DNA of 64,000 nucleotides from Acidobacteriota bacterium (GTDB lineage Bacteria > Acidobacteriota > Thermoanaerobaculia > Multivoradales > Multivoraceae), in contig JAJCXN010000028.1 of assembly GCA_029263415.1 (NCBI GenBank), positions 1 through 64,000 of the forward strand. Direction: 5' to 3'. This document shows positions 35,331-43,809 of the stretch, piece after piece. Every line of letters starts with the position of its first letter. Position 1 is the first letter of the stretch. Both the position numbers and the translations under genes were made by a program. The notes under the pieces are model-generated. The model ran no database searches and was not told the origin of the DNA. It saw only the letters and a program-made list of their open reading frames with translations.

Positions 35331-35918
35331 CTAGCGTCCGCCAAAGACGTAGCGGATCAAGAGGGTGTTAGCTCCCGGATTCTTGTCGTAGATGATCGCG
35401 TTGGAGATGTGGTAGAGCCCAAACGACAAGTAGCCCCCATCTGGCATGCGAAGCATCAGATCTATGCCTGACCGGAATTCGACCACGCCACCGAGGTCTT
35501 TGCCATCACCCCCCTGGTAAAGACCGGTTGCAGTACTAAAGTCGACCCTAAACCGACGGCTCTTGAGCGGCAGCGAGTATCTGAAACCCACAAAACCGAA
35601 GTACGCATCGTCATCGGTGACCAGGATCCCGAACGATTGCTTGATGCCCCAGAAAAGATCTCGCTTTAGGGTGACATCAAAACCTAGCTCAAAGGCCTCT
35701 CGCGGCCTGTCTTGCTCATACAAACCGGCCCAGACGGCGACCTCGTTAGCGTCCGCCGAATGATCGTCCTCGGCTCTTGCGAGACCGGCCACGGCCAGGA
35801 CCAGCACCAACAGGGTGATGACACGCGCTCGGAAGAAATTGTGGTCCGGCCCAAGGTTCTCAACTCGAGATTGGATATCGTTCGTGGTGTATCCCACGGC
35901 TGTCGGTAGCGCTACCAT
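35331..35918 (-). CDS. PagL-like lipid A deacylase (acyloxyacyl hydrolase family)
   Basis: About 195 residues, with a hydrophobic export segment at about 34-48 (VITLLVLVLAVAGLARA) and an outer-membrane beta barrel of about eight strands after it. Near the C-terminus LYHISNAIIYDKNPGANT matches the His-x-Ser-Asn active-site motif of PagL, which removes the 3-O acyl chain of lipid A. The Glu that completes the PagL triad, twelve residues after Ser as I recall, reads Asn here, so activity is not assured. The ATG at 35918 has GAGG just upstream; a GTG at 35993 would lengthen an already long n-region. Divergent from the glycosyltransferase at 36136. Confidence 0.72.
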   Translation of the reverse strand: MVALPTAVGYTTNDIQSRVENLGPDHNFFRARVITLLVLVLAVAGLARAEDDHSADANEVAVWAGLYEQDRPREAFELGFDVTLKRDLFWGIKQSFGILVTDDDAYFGFVGFRYSLPLKSRRFRVDFSTATGLYQGGDGKDLGGVVEFRSGIDLMLRMPDGGYLSFGLYHISNAIIYDKNPGANTLLIRYVFGGR

Positions 35919-36135
35919 TGCCTCTTCGTTCTCTCTAAATCTCTTGTAGGTAGTCTGGTAACAGCCGATCAGAACTTCACTCTCTACGGCCACCCCAGCG
36001 CGGTGGACTTGGGGCTATAGAGGGAATCTATGGCAACAGCGATACCCTTCGAAACACGACTGGCGGAAGATAGCAAAACGCCGCGCGATCCCTCTACGGT
36101 GCCGCGTACTGTCCCCAACCACTAGGTTCCTTTCG

Positions 36136-37053
36136 ATGCTAAAACCCTCCGAAGCAACAGCTCCAAGCACAACCGAGACCGAAGCCCCACAAAGAGCTCC
36201 AGGGAAGGTTGGCCGCGGTGTGTCGGCCCTGGTCACAACCTTCAACGAAGAGCGACACATCCGCGAGTGCATCGAGTCTCTGCTGTGGTGCGATGAAGTG
36301 CTGGTGGTGGACTCGTTTTCCACCGACTCTACTCCCGAGATCGTTCGCTCGTTCGAGACCGTCAATTTCGTCCAGCGCACCTACTTCGGCTCGGCTTCTC
36401 AGAAGAACTGGGCCATGGACCAGACGGAGAACGAGTGGATTCTGATTTTCGATGCCGACGAACGCTGCACCGACGAACTGCGCGAAGAGATCTCAGCCTT
36501 GTTTCGCGACGGCAGACCGGAACAGGACGCCTACACCATCAAGCGCACCGTCTACTTCTTGGGCAAGATCATTCGCTTTAGCGGTTGGCAGCGCGACCGC
36601 GTCGTTCGGCTACTCAAGCGTGGCGCCGGTCGCTATCCGAACCGGCGTGTACACGCCGATATGGTCACCCGCGCCCCAGCCCCGCTTCTCAAGAACCCCA
36701 TGCTCCACATCATGGTGGAAGACCTGGTGATCTACGCGCGCCGCATCCAAAAGTACAGCTGGTGGGGCGCGGCACAGGCCTTCCGAGAAGGCCGTCGCAG
36801 CGGCGTCCCGGAGATTCTCGGGCGTTCGGTGTGGCGCTTCTTACGCACCTACATCTTTCAGTTCGGCATCCTAGACGGCATGCGCGGCCTCGTCTTCTGC
36901 CTGCTGCAGGCGTACGGCACCTACACGAAGTGGGCATATGTTTGGTCCTGGAAGATCAATACCCAGGACGGCCTCGAACCGAACCTTCCGGTGTTTGATG
37001 ACAGCACAGCGACTTGGGAAGGTTTGAGCGAACTCAACGACCACTCGAGCTGA
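36136..37053 (+). CDS. Family 2 glycosyltransferase, LPS-core type
   Basis: 305 residues with a GT-A fold: SALVTTFNEERHIRECIESL near 30, VLVVDSFSTDSTPEI, FDADERCTDEL near 105 (DxD) and SWWGAAQAFREGRRSG near 205, followed by a membrane-associated C-terminal part (about 240-275). This is the pattern of WaaE/KdtX-like beta-1,4-glucosyltransferases that extend the LPS inner core at the cytoplasmic face. The neighbouring PagL-like gene supports an LPS role. The linkage is inferred from the family. Convergent with the TIGR00282 gene, with an 80-base gap containing a small GC hairpin at 37104-37118. Confidence 0.88.
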   Translation: MLKPSEATAPSTTETEAPQRAPGKVGRGVSALVTTFNEERHIRECIESLLWCDEVLVVDSFSTDSTPEIVRSFETVNFVQRTYFGSASQKNWAMDQTENEWILIFDADERCTDELREEISALFRDGRPEQDAYTIKRTVYFLGKIIRFSGWQRDRVVRLLKRGAGRYPNRRVHADMVTRAPAPLLKNPMLHIMVEDLVIYARRIQKYSWWGAAQAFREGRRSGVPEILGRSVWRFLRTYIFQFGILDGMRGLVFCLLQAYGTYTKWAYVWSWKINTQDGLEPNLPVFDDSTATWEGLSELNDHSS

Positions 37054-37132
37054 TGTTCTCGTCGCACCAGCACGTCGGCCGACAGCACAAACCGTCTCCC
37101 TCGGCTCGCCCCGCGAGCGACAGTCCTGTGGG

Positions 37133-37924
37133 CTAGCTGAGAGTCACCGGCAGCAGCAGCGGCTCCATGCGCTCACACTGACCGGTTTGCTCGTCCACGT
37201 CTATTTGCACTGCGGCCACTCGCACATCGCCCTTGGCCACTTCGAACGGGGCATTGCGCTGAAGTTTGAAGCGCTGCAGAACCTTGTCTGCGCGCATGCC
37301 AATAATAGACTCATAAGGACCGGTCATACCGACGTCGGTCTGTAAACCCGTGCCCGCAGGCAACACGCGCGCATCGGCGGTCGGGACGTGCGTGTGGGTT
37401 CCCACCACCGCACTCACTCGACCATCAAGGTAGAAGCCCATCGCCTGCTTCTCGCTGGTGGCCTCGGCGTGAAAGTCGACAAAGATCACCTTGACGTCCT
37501 TGGGCAGAGTCTTGAGTAGTCGATCGGCAACCTCGAATGGCGAGTAGATCGCCTTCATGAAGACCTGGCCTTCGAGGTTCAAAATCGCGACCGGAATCCC
37601 TGCAGCGCTTTCGCCCAAGAAGAGGCCCTTGCCGGGGTTGCCTTCGGGATAATTGGCTGGCCGCAGTAGGTCATCGCGAGAGTCGAGCATCGGAAGGACT
37701 TCGCGCTTGTCCCAAACATGGTTGCCCGTGGTGTAGCAATCGATCTCAAGCTCGTCGAATTCGCTCATCACCGAGTGGTTGACGCCGAAGCCGCCAGCCG
37801 AATTTTCGATATTGACGATAGTGAAATCGATGTGCCGTTCCTTCTGTAGGCGTGGCAAGGACTCGCGCAGAGCGCGGCGTCCCGGGCGGCCCATCACATC
37901 TCCAACAAACAGTAGCCTGATCAT
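37133..37924 (-). CDS. TIGR00282/YmdB-family metallophosphoesterase
   Basis: 263 residues with a calcineurin-like dimetal site: LFVGDVMGRPGRRAL at the N-terminus, NIENSAGGFGVN, TGNHVWDKRE, VDFHAEATSEKQAMG and VGTHTHVPTADARVLP. The Bacillus homologue YmdB hydrolyses cyclic nucleotides and affects RNase Y function and biofilm gene expression. The gene follows rny by 13 bases on the same strand, the conserved pairing. Cytoplasmic. Confidence 0.93.
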   Translation of the reverse strand: MIRLLFVGDVMGRPGRRALRESLPRLQKERHIDFTIVNIENSAGGFGVNHSVMSEFDELEIDCYTTGNHVWDKREVLPMLDSRDDLLRPANYPEGNPGKGLFLGESAAGIPVAILNLEGQVFMKAIYSPFEVADRLLKTLPKDVKVIFVDFHAEATSEKQAMGFYLDGRVSAVVGTHTHVPTADARVLPAGTGLQTDVGMTGPYESIIGMRADKVLQRFKLQRNAPFEVAKGDVRVAAVQIDVDEQTGQCERMEPLLLPVTLS

Positions 37925-37937
37925 GGGGTCTCTCCGA

Positions 37938-39533
37938 TCATCGCGCGATCTCCACCGATCGGCTCTCGCGAATAACAGTCACTTTGATCTGACCAGGATA
38001 GGTCAGCTCACTTTCGATCCGCTTAGCGACATCCTTTGACAGCCACAGCGCCTTCTCATCCGAGATTTTCTGACAGTCGACAATAATGCGCACTTCCCGG
38101 CCCGCCTGAATGGCGAAGGTCTTCTGAACGCCATCGAAGTCAGACGCAATCTCCTCCAACTTCTCCAGTCGCTTCATGTAGGTCTCGAGCACCTCGCGGC
38201 GAGCGCCAGGCCGCGCAGCTGACAGCGCGTCGGCAGCGGTGACCAAGACCGCCTCCACCGTTTCCGGGTCGTAGTCCCCATGATGGCAGGCCATTCCGTG
38301 CACGACTTCTTCTGACTCGCCGTACTTGCGCAAGAGCTCGATGCCGAGCTCGAGGTGCGTGCCTTCCATCTCGCGATCAACAGCCTTACCGATGTCGTGA
38401 ACCAATCCGGCGCGCTTGGCAACATGGACATCAACCTTCAGCTCGGCCGCCATGTTGGCCGCCAACATGGCCACCTCTTTTGAGTGCTGCAATACGTTCT
38501 GGCCATACGACGTGCGGAACCTCAGCCGCCCCAGGAGCCTAATAAGCTCGGGATGAAAGCCCGACAGATTCAGCTCGAGTGCCGCGGACTCGCCTTCCTG
38601 GCGCACCCGTTCGTCAAACTCCGCCTTCACCTTCTCAGTGACCTCTTCGATCCTCGCGGGGTGAATACGCCCGTCAGCGATCAACCGCTCCAGCACCACT
38701 CGCGCGATCTCTCGACGGTAAGGATCGAAACCCGAGAGAATCACAGCTTCGGGCGTGTCGTCGACGATCAGGTCGACGCCTGTGACCGCCTCCAAGGTGC
38801 GAATGTTGCGGCCTTCACGACCGATGATCCGGCCCTTCATATCGTCGCTCGGCAACATCACCACCGACACGGTGGTTTCGTTCACGTAGTCCGAGGCTGA
38901 GCGTTCGATCGCCATACCGATGATCCGTTGGGCCTCGCGCTGCGCCTTTTCGCGCGCCTCATCTTCGATCCGCTTGACCATGTGCGCCGCTTCAATCCGC
39001 GCATCACTCTCGAGGCTCTTTAGCAGCTCGTCTCGCGCTTGGCGCTGCGTGAGCCCTGATACCTGCTCAAGCTTGTGGCGATTCTGAGACAGCACCTGGG
39101 CCAACTGGCTCCGGGTGCGGTCGACTTGCTGCTCACCACTAGTCAACTCTGCTTCCCGCTCACCTAGGCTGGCTGCAAGCTTCGCGAGCCTCACCGTTTC
39201 ACGATCCAAGTCGTCACGATCTGCCACCGTTTGGCGTCGGTCCTCTTCGAGTTGGTCTCTATTCTTGGCCGAGACCGCCTCCGCCTCCGCACGCGCTTGC
39301 AAACGACGCTCGCTTGCGGCCAACTCGGCCTCGCGCAGCTTGGCAGCAGCATCCTTGTCCGCTGCTTCCAGATTGCGGGCCGACTGTCGTCTCGCCTGGG
39401 CAACCATGCGACGGGCCGAAGCGCGGGCGCGATAGAGCAGGAAACCACCAAGGATTCCCGATAGCGAGAGCGGGAGTAGAAGCCAGATCAGTGTTTCGGG
39501 GGTGCTCGGCAAGGACGCGACTCCAGAGATCAT
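37938..39533 (-). CDS. rny: Ribonuclease Y
   Basis: Membrane-anchored endoribonuclease that starts mRNA decay. 531 residues: one N-terminal membrane helix (about 13-35), a long charged coiled coil (about 36-205), a KH domain (about 215-280, MKGRIIGREGRNIRTLEAVTG) and an HD domain with HDIGKAVDREMEGTH near 375 and ACHHGDYDPETVEA. Length and order match the family. It follows the 6S RNA candidate in the 386-base spacer after zapA and is coupled to the TIGR00282 phosphoesterase downstream. Confidence 0.96.
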   Translation of the reverse strand: MISGVASLPSTPETLIWLLLPLSLSGILGGFLLYRARASARRMVAQARRQSARNLEAADKDAAAKLREAELAASERRLQARAEAEAVSAKNRDQLEEDRRQTVADRDDLDRETVRLAKLAASLGEREAELTSGEQQVDRTRSQLAQVLSQNRHKLEQVSGLTQRQARDELLKSLESDARIEAAHMVKRIEDEAREKAQREAQRIIGMAIERSASDYVNETTVSVVMLPSDDMKGRIIGREGRNIRTLEAVTGVDLIVDDTPEAVILSGFDPYRREIARVVLERLIADGRIHPARIEEVTEKVKAEFDERVRQEGESAALELNLSGFHPELIRLLGRLRFRTSYGQNVLQHSKEVAMLAANMAAELKVDVHVAKRAGLVHDIGKAVDREMEGTHLELGIELLRKYGESEEVVHGMACHHGDYDPETVEAVLVTAADALSAARPGARREVLETYMKRLEKLEEIASDFDGVQKTFAIQAGREVRIIVDCQKISDEKALWLSKDVAKRIESELTYPGQIKVTVIRESRSVEIAR

Positions 39534-39621
39534 CTCAACGGTGAAACGGCTACAACGAAGACCAACAACTGGTCATCGCCCATTGATGATGCCGGCGCAC
39601 GCGCCCACTTCCCGAAACGAA

Positions 39622-39814
39622 GCAACATCCTCCGCCGAGCCGTGTGAACCCACCGGCTAGAACCAAACCAGTTCTAGGTGGGTGTCCTTAACGGATCCTC
39701 TCAGCGTCCCTGTACTGGCAGGGCTTGCACAAAGACCCGTGCTCCGGACTCCGCAGCGGATAAGCGTTGGTTCTACAGAATGGCAGACCCATCACGAAAC
39801 CCCGCAGAGAATGC
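39622..39814 (-). ncRNA. ssrS: 6S RNA candidate
   Basis: Binds RNA polymerase holoenzyme and tunes transcription in stationary phase. The candidate is about 193 bases, near the usual 184. It lies directly downstream of zapA, the conserved 6S location. A closing stem pairs TTCTCTG (39806-39812) with CGGAGGA (39627-39633), with GCA/TGC at the ends. The 3' half has a strong hairpin in which TAGAAC (39672-39677) and GTTCTA (39659-39664) pair beneath a CCCACC/GGTGGG stem. This copies the CCUUGAAC...GUUCAAGG hairpin of E. coli 6S RNA, followed by a GGGTTCACACGG segment. Ends are estimated. An alternative is an untranslated leader of rny. Confidence 0.68.
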
Positions 39815-39919
39815 AACCTCGAGACTCGAAAACTATCGTCATGAAGCATCACTCGACGCTTCGGTACATATCACCATCAATGCCGGCCTCGCCAAACCCG
39901 AGCCAGCAGCGCTTCCAAA

Positions 39920-40267
39920 CTATTCGCCGCTGTCGGTCAGCACGTCTTCGAGCTGATCAAGCAGCGTGTTCGCTTTCTTCGCCACTGGTTCAACACTTGC
40001 CGCCTTCTGCTCCCGCTCACGAGCGAGTTCATCGGCGATGTTCAGCGCTGCCAAGATCGCGATCCTCGAGGTCTCAACGGCGACGGTCTTGCCCGCGATC
40101 TCTCGCATCTTCTCATCGACGAACGCAGCGAGCCCCAATAGGTGCTCCGGATCGCGATCTGAGCGGACGCCGTAGGCCGACCCGAAAATCTCCACCTGAA
40201 GAGTCGTACTGGTCTTAACTGCGTCGTCCGAAGAATCTGCTGAGTGTTGCGTCGTTTTACCGCTCAC
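39920..40267 (-). CDS. zapA: Cell division protein ZapA
   Basis: Binds FtsZ and cross-links protofilaments. About 115 residues with the ZapA pattern: an N-terminal TTLQVEIFGSAYGVRSD strand, then DPEHLLGLAAFVDEKMREIAGK and the coiled-coil helix RIAILAALNIADELARER. The GTG at 40267 is the most credible start; a TTG at 40312 would add 15 unconserved residues. It follows a small ZapB-like coiled-coil gene and precedes the 6S RNA candidate. Confidence 0.9.
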   Translation of the reverse strand: MSGKTTQHSADSSDDAVKTSTTLQVEIFGSAYGVRSDRDPEHLLGLAAFVDEKMREIAGKTVAVETSRIAILAALNIADELAREREQKAASVEPVAKKANTLLDQLEDVLTDSGE

Positions 40268-40377
40268 GAGTGCTCGGTCCCGTCGAAGATCTCTGGCACC
40301 AATTGGCGCCAAGAATCACGAAAACAGACGAGCAAGATATCAGACGACCAATCAGAACTGGCCAGCTCGGAGCCTAC

Positions 40378-40623
40378 CTACTCGCTGAGCAGGCCCTCGA
40401 GACCGCTGACCAAGCCGTCAAGGCGAGATTCGATCTCGTCTTGCTTCTCACTCCATTGCGACAGAGCGCCTTGGCCTTCGTCCCGCTCCTTCTCGAGCAA
40501 TTCGATCTTGGCCTCGAGCTGTTGGTTCGCGCTGCGCAGAGCAGAGATCTCTTCACTCGCCTGGGATACGAGCTGCTCTAGGCGCTCCAACAAGGCGTCC
40601 CCTGATTCGTCCTCCCGCGACAT
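40378..40623 (-). CDS. Short coiled-coil protein, ZapB-like
   Basis: 81 residues that are almost entirely one heptad-repeat helix (about 10-75, LLERLEQLVSQASEEISALR, then QQLEAKIELLEKERDE), with no other domain. Length, coiled-coil content and position directly before zapA suggest a ZapB-type division factor that links ZapA to other septal components. Coiled coils match by chance, so the name rests on context. It starts nine bases after the rplT stop. In many genomes pheS and pheT occupy this place. Confidence 0.7.
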   Translation of the reverse strand: MSREDESGDALLERLEQLVSQASEEISALRSANQQLEAKIELLEKERDEGQGALSQWSEKQDEIESRLDGLVSGLEGLLSE

Positions 40624-40632
40624 AACGAAACG

Positions 40633-40992
40633 CTACGCCGCGAGGGCGGACTTGGCCTGTTCGGCCAACTTGGCGAATGCCTGTGGCTCACGTACGGCGA
40701 GGTCAGCCAGCATCTTGCGGTTGAGCTCGATGCCGCTCCGTTTGAGACCGTTGATGAAACGATTGTAAGACAGGCCGTTGATGTGAGCCGCTGCGTTGAT
40801 TCTCACGATCCACAGCCGGCGAAACTGACGCTTGCGCTGGCGACGATCGCGATAGGCGTACGCCAGACCGCGCTCGACCGCGAGTTTGGCCAACCGGTGA
40901 GCACGCGACTTCAGGCCGTAGTAGCCCTTCGCTTGCTTGAGAATCTTCTTGCGTCGTGCGACGCGCTTCGTTCCACGTTTTACACGCGACAT
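40633..40992 (-). CDS. rplT: 50S ribosomal protein L20
   Basis: 119 residues with the complete L20 pattern: [23 protein letters not shown] at the start, [16 protein letters not shown] near 55 and [25 protein letters not shown] near 75. Needed for early 50S assembly on 23S rRNA; in other bacteria it also represses its own operon by binding the leader. Separated from rpmI by an unusually long 247-base spacer with two hairpins. Confidence 0.97.
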   Translation of the reverse strand: MSRVKRGTKRVARRKKILKQAKGYYGLKSRAHRLAKLAVERGLAYAYRDRRQRKRQFRRLWIVRINAAAHINGLSYNRFINGLKRSGIELNRKMLADLAVREPQAFAKLAEQAKSALAA

Positions 40993-41239
40993 ACCGAACC
41001 TCGTTTTCTGTTCGCTGGATCAAGAGCCGCAGCTCGCTGATCACAGGGGGTTTTGGTGACCGCTTGAAGATTGGAATCTCTATTCCTCAGTCCTCTCGCC
41101 TGGACAGGTTCGTTCCAGGTGGAGAAGAGCCTCTCAACCGGACAAAGCCAGTCGAGGTCTTCAAGCTGCTATCGATCTATTCTCGACCTGCAACCGATTG
41201 TCTGCAGAGATGTGCAGACTGATTGGGCTTACGGCCTGC
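40993..41239 (-). promoter_or_regulatory. rpmI-rplT spacer with two hairpins, possible rplT leader
   Basis: These two genes are normally separated by a few dozen bases; here the gap is 247. It contains a perfect 7-bp stem with a 6-base loop (41200-41219, GTCTGCA/TGCAGAC) just after the rpmI stop and a 6-bp stem (41099-41119, CCTGGA/TCCAGG). No coding frame is credible. The first could end the rpmI transcript; the second could belong to an L20-binding leader or an internal promoter region for rplT. Confidence 0.4.
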
Positions 41240-41434
41240 CTAGACGCTGATCATCCGGCGGATGTTGGCTGCGAACTTGCCGGCAACCAGGGTCGACTTA
41301 CGCAGATGACGCTTCCGCTTGGTGGTCTTCTTCGTCAGGATGTGATTCTTGAGTGCATGCTGGCGCTTAACCTTGCCCTTGGAAGTGAGCTTAAAGCGTT
41401 TGGCGGCACCGCGGTGAGACTTGAGTTTTGGCAT
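41240..41434 (-). CDS. rpmI: 50S ribosomal protein L35
   Basis: 64 residues: [20 protein letters not shown] at the start and [17 protein letters not shown] after it, the standard L35 sequence. Start ATG. infC, which usually lies between thrS and rpmI, is absent; the 227 bases upstream to thrS contain no such gene. Confidence 0.97.
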   Translation of the reverse strand: MPKLKSHRGAAKRFKLTSKGKVKRQHALKNHILTKKTTKRKRHLRKSTLVAGKFAANIRRMISV

Positions 41435-41661
41435 TTCTTCTCTGTCCTATTTCCAGACCCGCCCGTAGGGCTTGGATCTGCTTGCTATCCAGGTATCGCA
41501 GTTGTCCAGATATCGCGCTCACGATGACGAGCTTGAGCTGTCTGGAAATCTTGGGCGGTGGCGCAAGTCCCCGACGAGCGCCCGCGCGGCCGCTGATGGT
41601 AACACCGACTGGCTAACGCGAGCTAGGCCCCGCGCGTGTTTTTGTGTCTGGAGCTGTAGGT

Positions 41662-43596
41662 TCAACTGGCGGGCTCAAGCTCCAGTCCCAATGACCTTTC
41701 TTGAGACAGGGTGCTGACCTGCTGAGCGAAGTCTTCCACCGACCACGCACCGAGATCCCCGCCACTGCGGCTGCGTACCGAAATGGTCCCGCCTTCTACC
41801 TCGTTAGCGCCGATGATCAGCATCAGGGGTACTTTCTGCAGCTGTGCTTCGCGGATCTTGTAGCCCAACTTCTCGCTACGGCCGTCGATCTCCACTCGCA
41901 CACCGGGAAGTTGCGCCTTGACCTGCTCCGCATACTCAACAAACCGATCTGCCACCGGCAGCACAGCAACTTGAACAGGAGCTAACCAGAGAGGAAAGGC
42001 GCCGCCGAGATGCTCGATCAGAATGCCAAAAAAGCGCTCGAGAGAGCCCAACATGGCCCGATGCAGCATCACCGGACGGTGAGTGTCACCATCGGCGCCC
42101 ACGTAGGAGAGATCGAATCGCTCGGGCATCTGGTAGTCGAGCTGGACGGTCCCCAGTTGCCACGATCGCCCAAGAGCGTCGCGCACTTGGAAGTCAATCT
42201 TGGGTCCATAGAAGGCACCATCGCCCTCGTTGGTGTCGTAATCGATGTCGAGAGCCGTCAGCGCGTCTCGCAAGGCGGCTTCGGCTCGATCCCACATCTC
42301 GTCTGAACCTATGCGCTTTTCAGGCCGGGTAGACAGTTCAATCTGCACGTCCTGAAAGTCGAACGTTTGATAGATCTCGAGGATACTCCGGACCACCCCA
42401 ATCACCTCGTCACCGATCTGCTCTTCGGTGCAGAAGATGTGGCCATCGTCTTGGCAGAAGGTACGAACGCGGGTGAGTCCCGAGATCACGCCACTACGTT
42501 CCCACCGATGCAAGCGACCAAAGTCGGCGTAGCGGATCGGAAGATCTCGATAGCTGCGCAAGCGAGTGCCGAAAATCAGACAATGCGTCGGGCAGTTCAT
42601 CGGCTTGACTGCATAGCGACGATCATCGACTTCGGTGAAGTACATCGCGTCGCGGTAGTTCTCCCAATGGCCAGAGCGGTGCCACAGCTCCTCGTCGAGG
42701 ATCTGCGGGGTCACCACTTCGCCGTAGCCAGAAGAGATCTTCTCGCGCACAAAGTCAACGAGCTGGTTGTACACCAGCGTGCCTTTGGGGTGAAAGAACG
42801 GGCTACCCGGGGCATGCTCGCTAAAACTGAACAAGTCCAGCTCCGGGCCAATTCGGCGATGATCGCGCTGGCGGGCAAGTTCCTGCAGCTCCTCGTATTC
42901 TTTGAGAAGATCTTTTGAAGCAAAGGCTGTCCCGTAGATCCGTTGCAGCCGCTCATTGCTTTCGTCACCCCGGAAGAAGACGCCTGAACTCTCAAGCAAC
43001 TTGAAGGCACCGATCTGATCAGCGCGTTGCACATGTGGGCCCCGACACAGATCCAGAAACTCGCCGTGCTTGTACAGCGTGATCGTCTCGCCTTCTGGGA
43101 TATCGCCCAAACGCTCGACCTTGAGGTCTTCTCCACGCTCTTTGAATAGGGCGATCGCCTCCTCTCGCGAGATCTCAATGCGCTCGAAGACGGATTTCTC
43201 CTTGAGAATCTGCTTCATCTTCACCTGGATCTGTTGCAGATCCTCGGGCGAAAATGCACGCTCGAACCGAAAGTCGTACTGGTACTTCTCAGAGTGATCC
43301 TGGCGTCCAGCATCGATCTTGGTGTCGGGCCAAAGGCGCTGCACCGCATCAGCGAGCACGTGTTCAGCGCTGTGCCTGATGAACGGACCAGCACCTTCAT
43401 CACGCGAGGTGAAGAGCTTGAACTTGCCGCCCTCGCTCAACGGGGTTCTGAGGTCCAAAGGCTCGCCATTGAGTTCGGCGCCGATGGCTGCCTTGGCCAG
43501 ACCTGGGCCGATCTCCAGCGCCACGTCCAAAGCGGTACTGCCCATCTCGGCAGAGCGCTCGGAGCCGTCGGGGAGTACTAGTACTAGGGCAGTCAT
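41662..43596 (-). CDS. thrS: Threonyl-tRNA synthetase
   Basis: Charges tRNA-Thr. About 644 residues: TGS domain (1-62), editing domain with HSAEHVLADAVQ (near 75) and the class II catalytic core. That core has MNCPTHCLIF with the zinc Cys, RYADFGRLHRWERSG (motif 2) and HRPVMLHRAMLGSLERF with a zinc His and motif 3. The anticodon-binding domain follows from about 540. The ATG at 43596 has AGGA upstream; an in-frame extension further upstream would run into a tRNA gene, whose 3' end is only 14 bases away. Confidence 0.96.
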   Translation of the reverse strand: MTALVLVLPDGSERSAEMGSTALDVALEIGPGLAKAAIGAELNGEPLDLRTPLSEGGKFKLFTSRDEGAGPFIRHSAEHVLADAVQRLWPDTKIDAGRQDHSEKYQYDFRFERAFSPEDLQQIQVKMKQILKEKSVFERIEISREEAIALFKERGEDLKVERLGDIPEGETITLYKHGEFLDLCRGPHVQRADQIGAFKLLESSGVFFRGDESNERLQRIYGTAFASKDLLKEYEELQELARQRDHRRIGPELDLFSFSEHAPGSPFFHPKGTLVYNQLVDFVREKISSGYGEVVTPQILDEELWHRSGHWENYRDAMYFTEVDDRRYAVKPMNCPTHCLIFGTRLRSYRDLPIRYADFGRLHRWERSGVISGLTRVRTFCQDDGHIFCTEEQIGDEVIGVVRSILEIYQTFDFQDVQIELSTRPEKRIGSDEMWDRAEAALRDALTALDIDYDTNEGDGAFYGPKIDFQVRDALGRSWQLGTVQLDYQMPERFDLSYVGADGDTHRPVMLHRAMLGSLERFFGILIEHLGGAFPLWLAPVQVAVLPVADRFVEYAEQVKAQLPGVRVEIDGRSEKLGYKIREAQLQKVPLMLIIGANEVEGGTISVRSRSGGDLGAWSVEDFAQQVSTLSQERSLGLELEPAS

Positions 43597-43610
43597 CTCG
43601 GGTGTTCCTT

Positions 43611-43687
43611 TGGTAGGCACTAGCGGACTCGAACCGCTGACCTCTGCCGTGTGAAGGCAGCGCTCTAACCAGCTGAGCTAAGCGCCT
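43611..43687 (-). tRNA. tRNA-Val (CAC anticodon)
   Basis: 77 bases including an encoded CCA. Acceptor AGGCGCT pairs with AGTGCCT with one G-U, the anticodon stem CTGCC/GGCAG encloses TTCACAC (anticodon CAC, codon GUG), and the T arm is AGCGG-TTCGAGT-CCGCT. It lies 14 bases upstream of the thrS start and 45 bases downstream of a second tRNA-Val on the same strand. Confidence 0.95.
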
Positions 43688-43732
43688 AAGAGTGGACTCG
43701 AAACCGGAGTGACTTGCGTTTTCTATGGAGAA

Positions 43733-43809
43733 TGGTAGGCCCGAGCGGACTCGAACCGCTGACCTCTACGATGTCAACGTAGCGCTCTAACCAACTGAGC
43801 TACGGGCCT
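43733..43809 (-). tRNA. tRNA-Val (GAC anticodon)
   Basis: 77 bases including an encoded CCA. The acceptor AGGCCCG/CGGGCCT is perfect, the anticodon stem CTACG/CGTAG encloses TTGACAT (anticodon GAC, codons GUC and GUU), and the T arm is identical to that of the neighbouring tRNA-Val. Likely first in a transcript that continues through the second tRNA into thrS. Confidence 0.95.

Noticed and set aside
37104-37118. GC hairpin between the convergent GT2 and TIGR00282 genes as a terminator
   Set aside because: A 6-bp stem with a 3-base loop but no U-tract on either strand.
41435-41661. infC with a non-AUG start between thrS and rpmI
   Set aside because: Only 227 bases are available and no frame resembles IF3.
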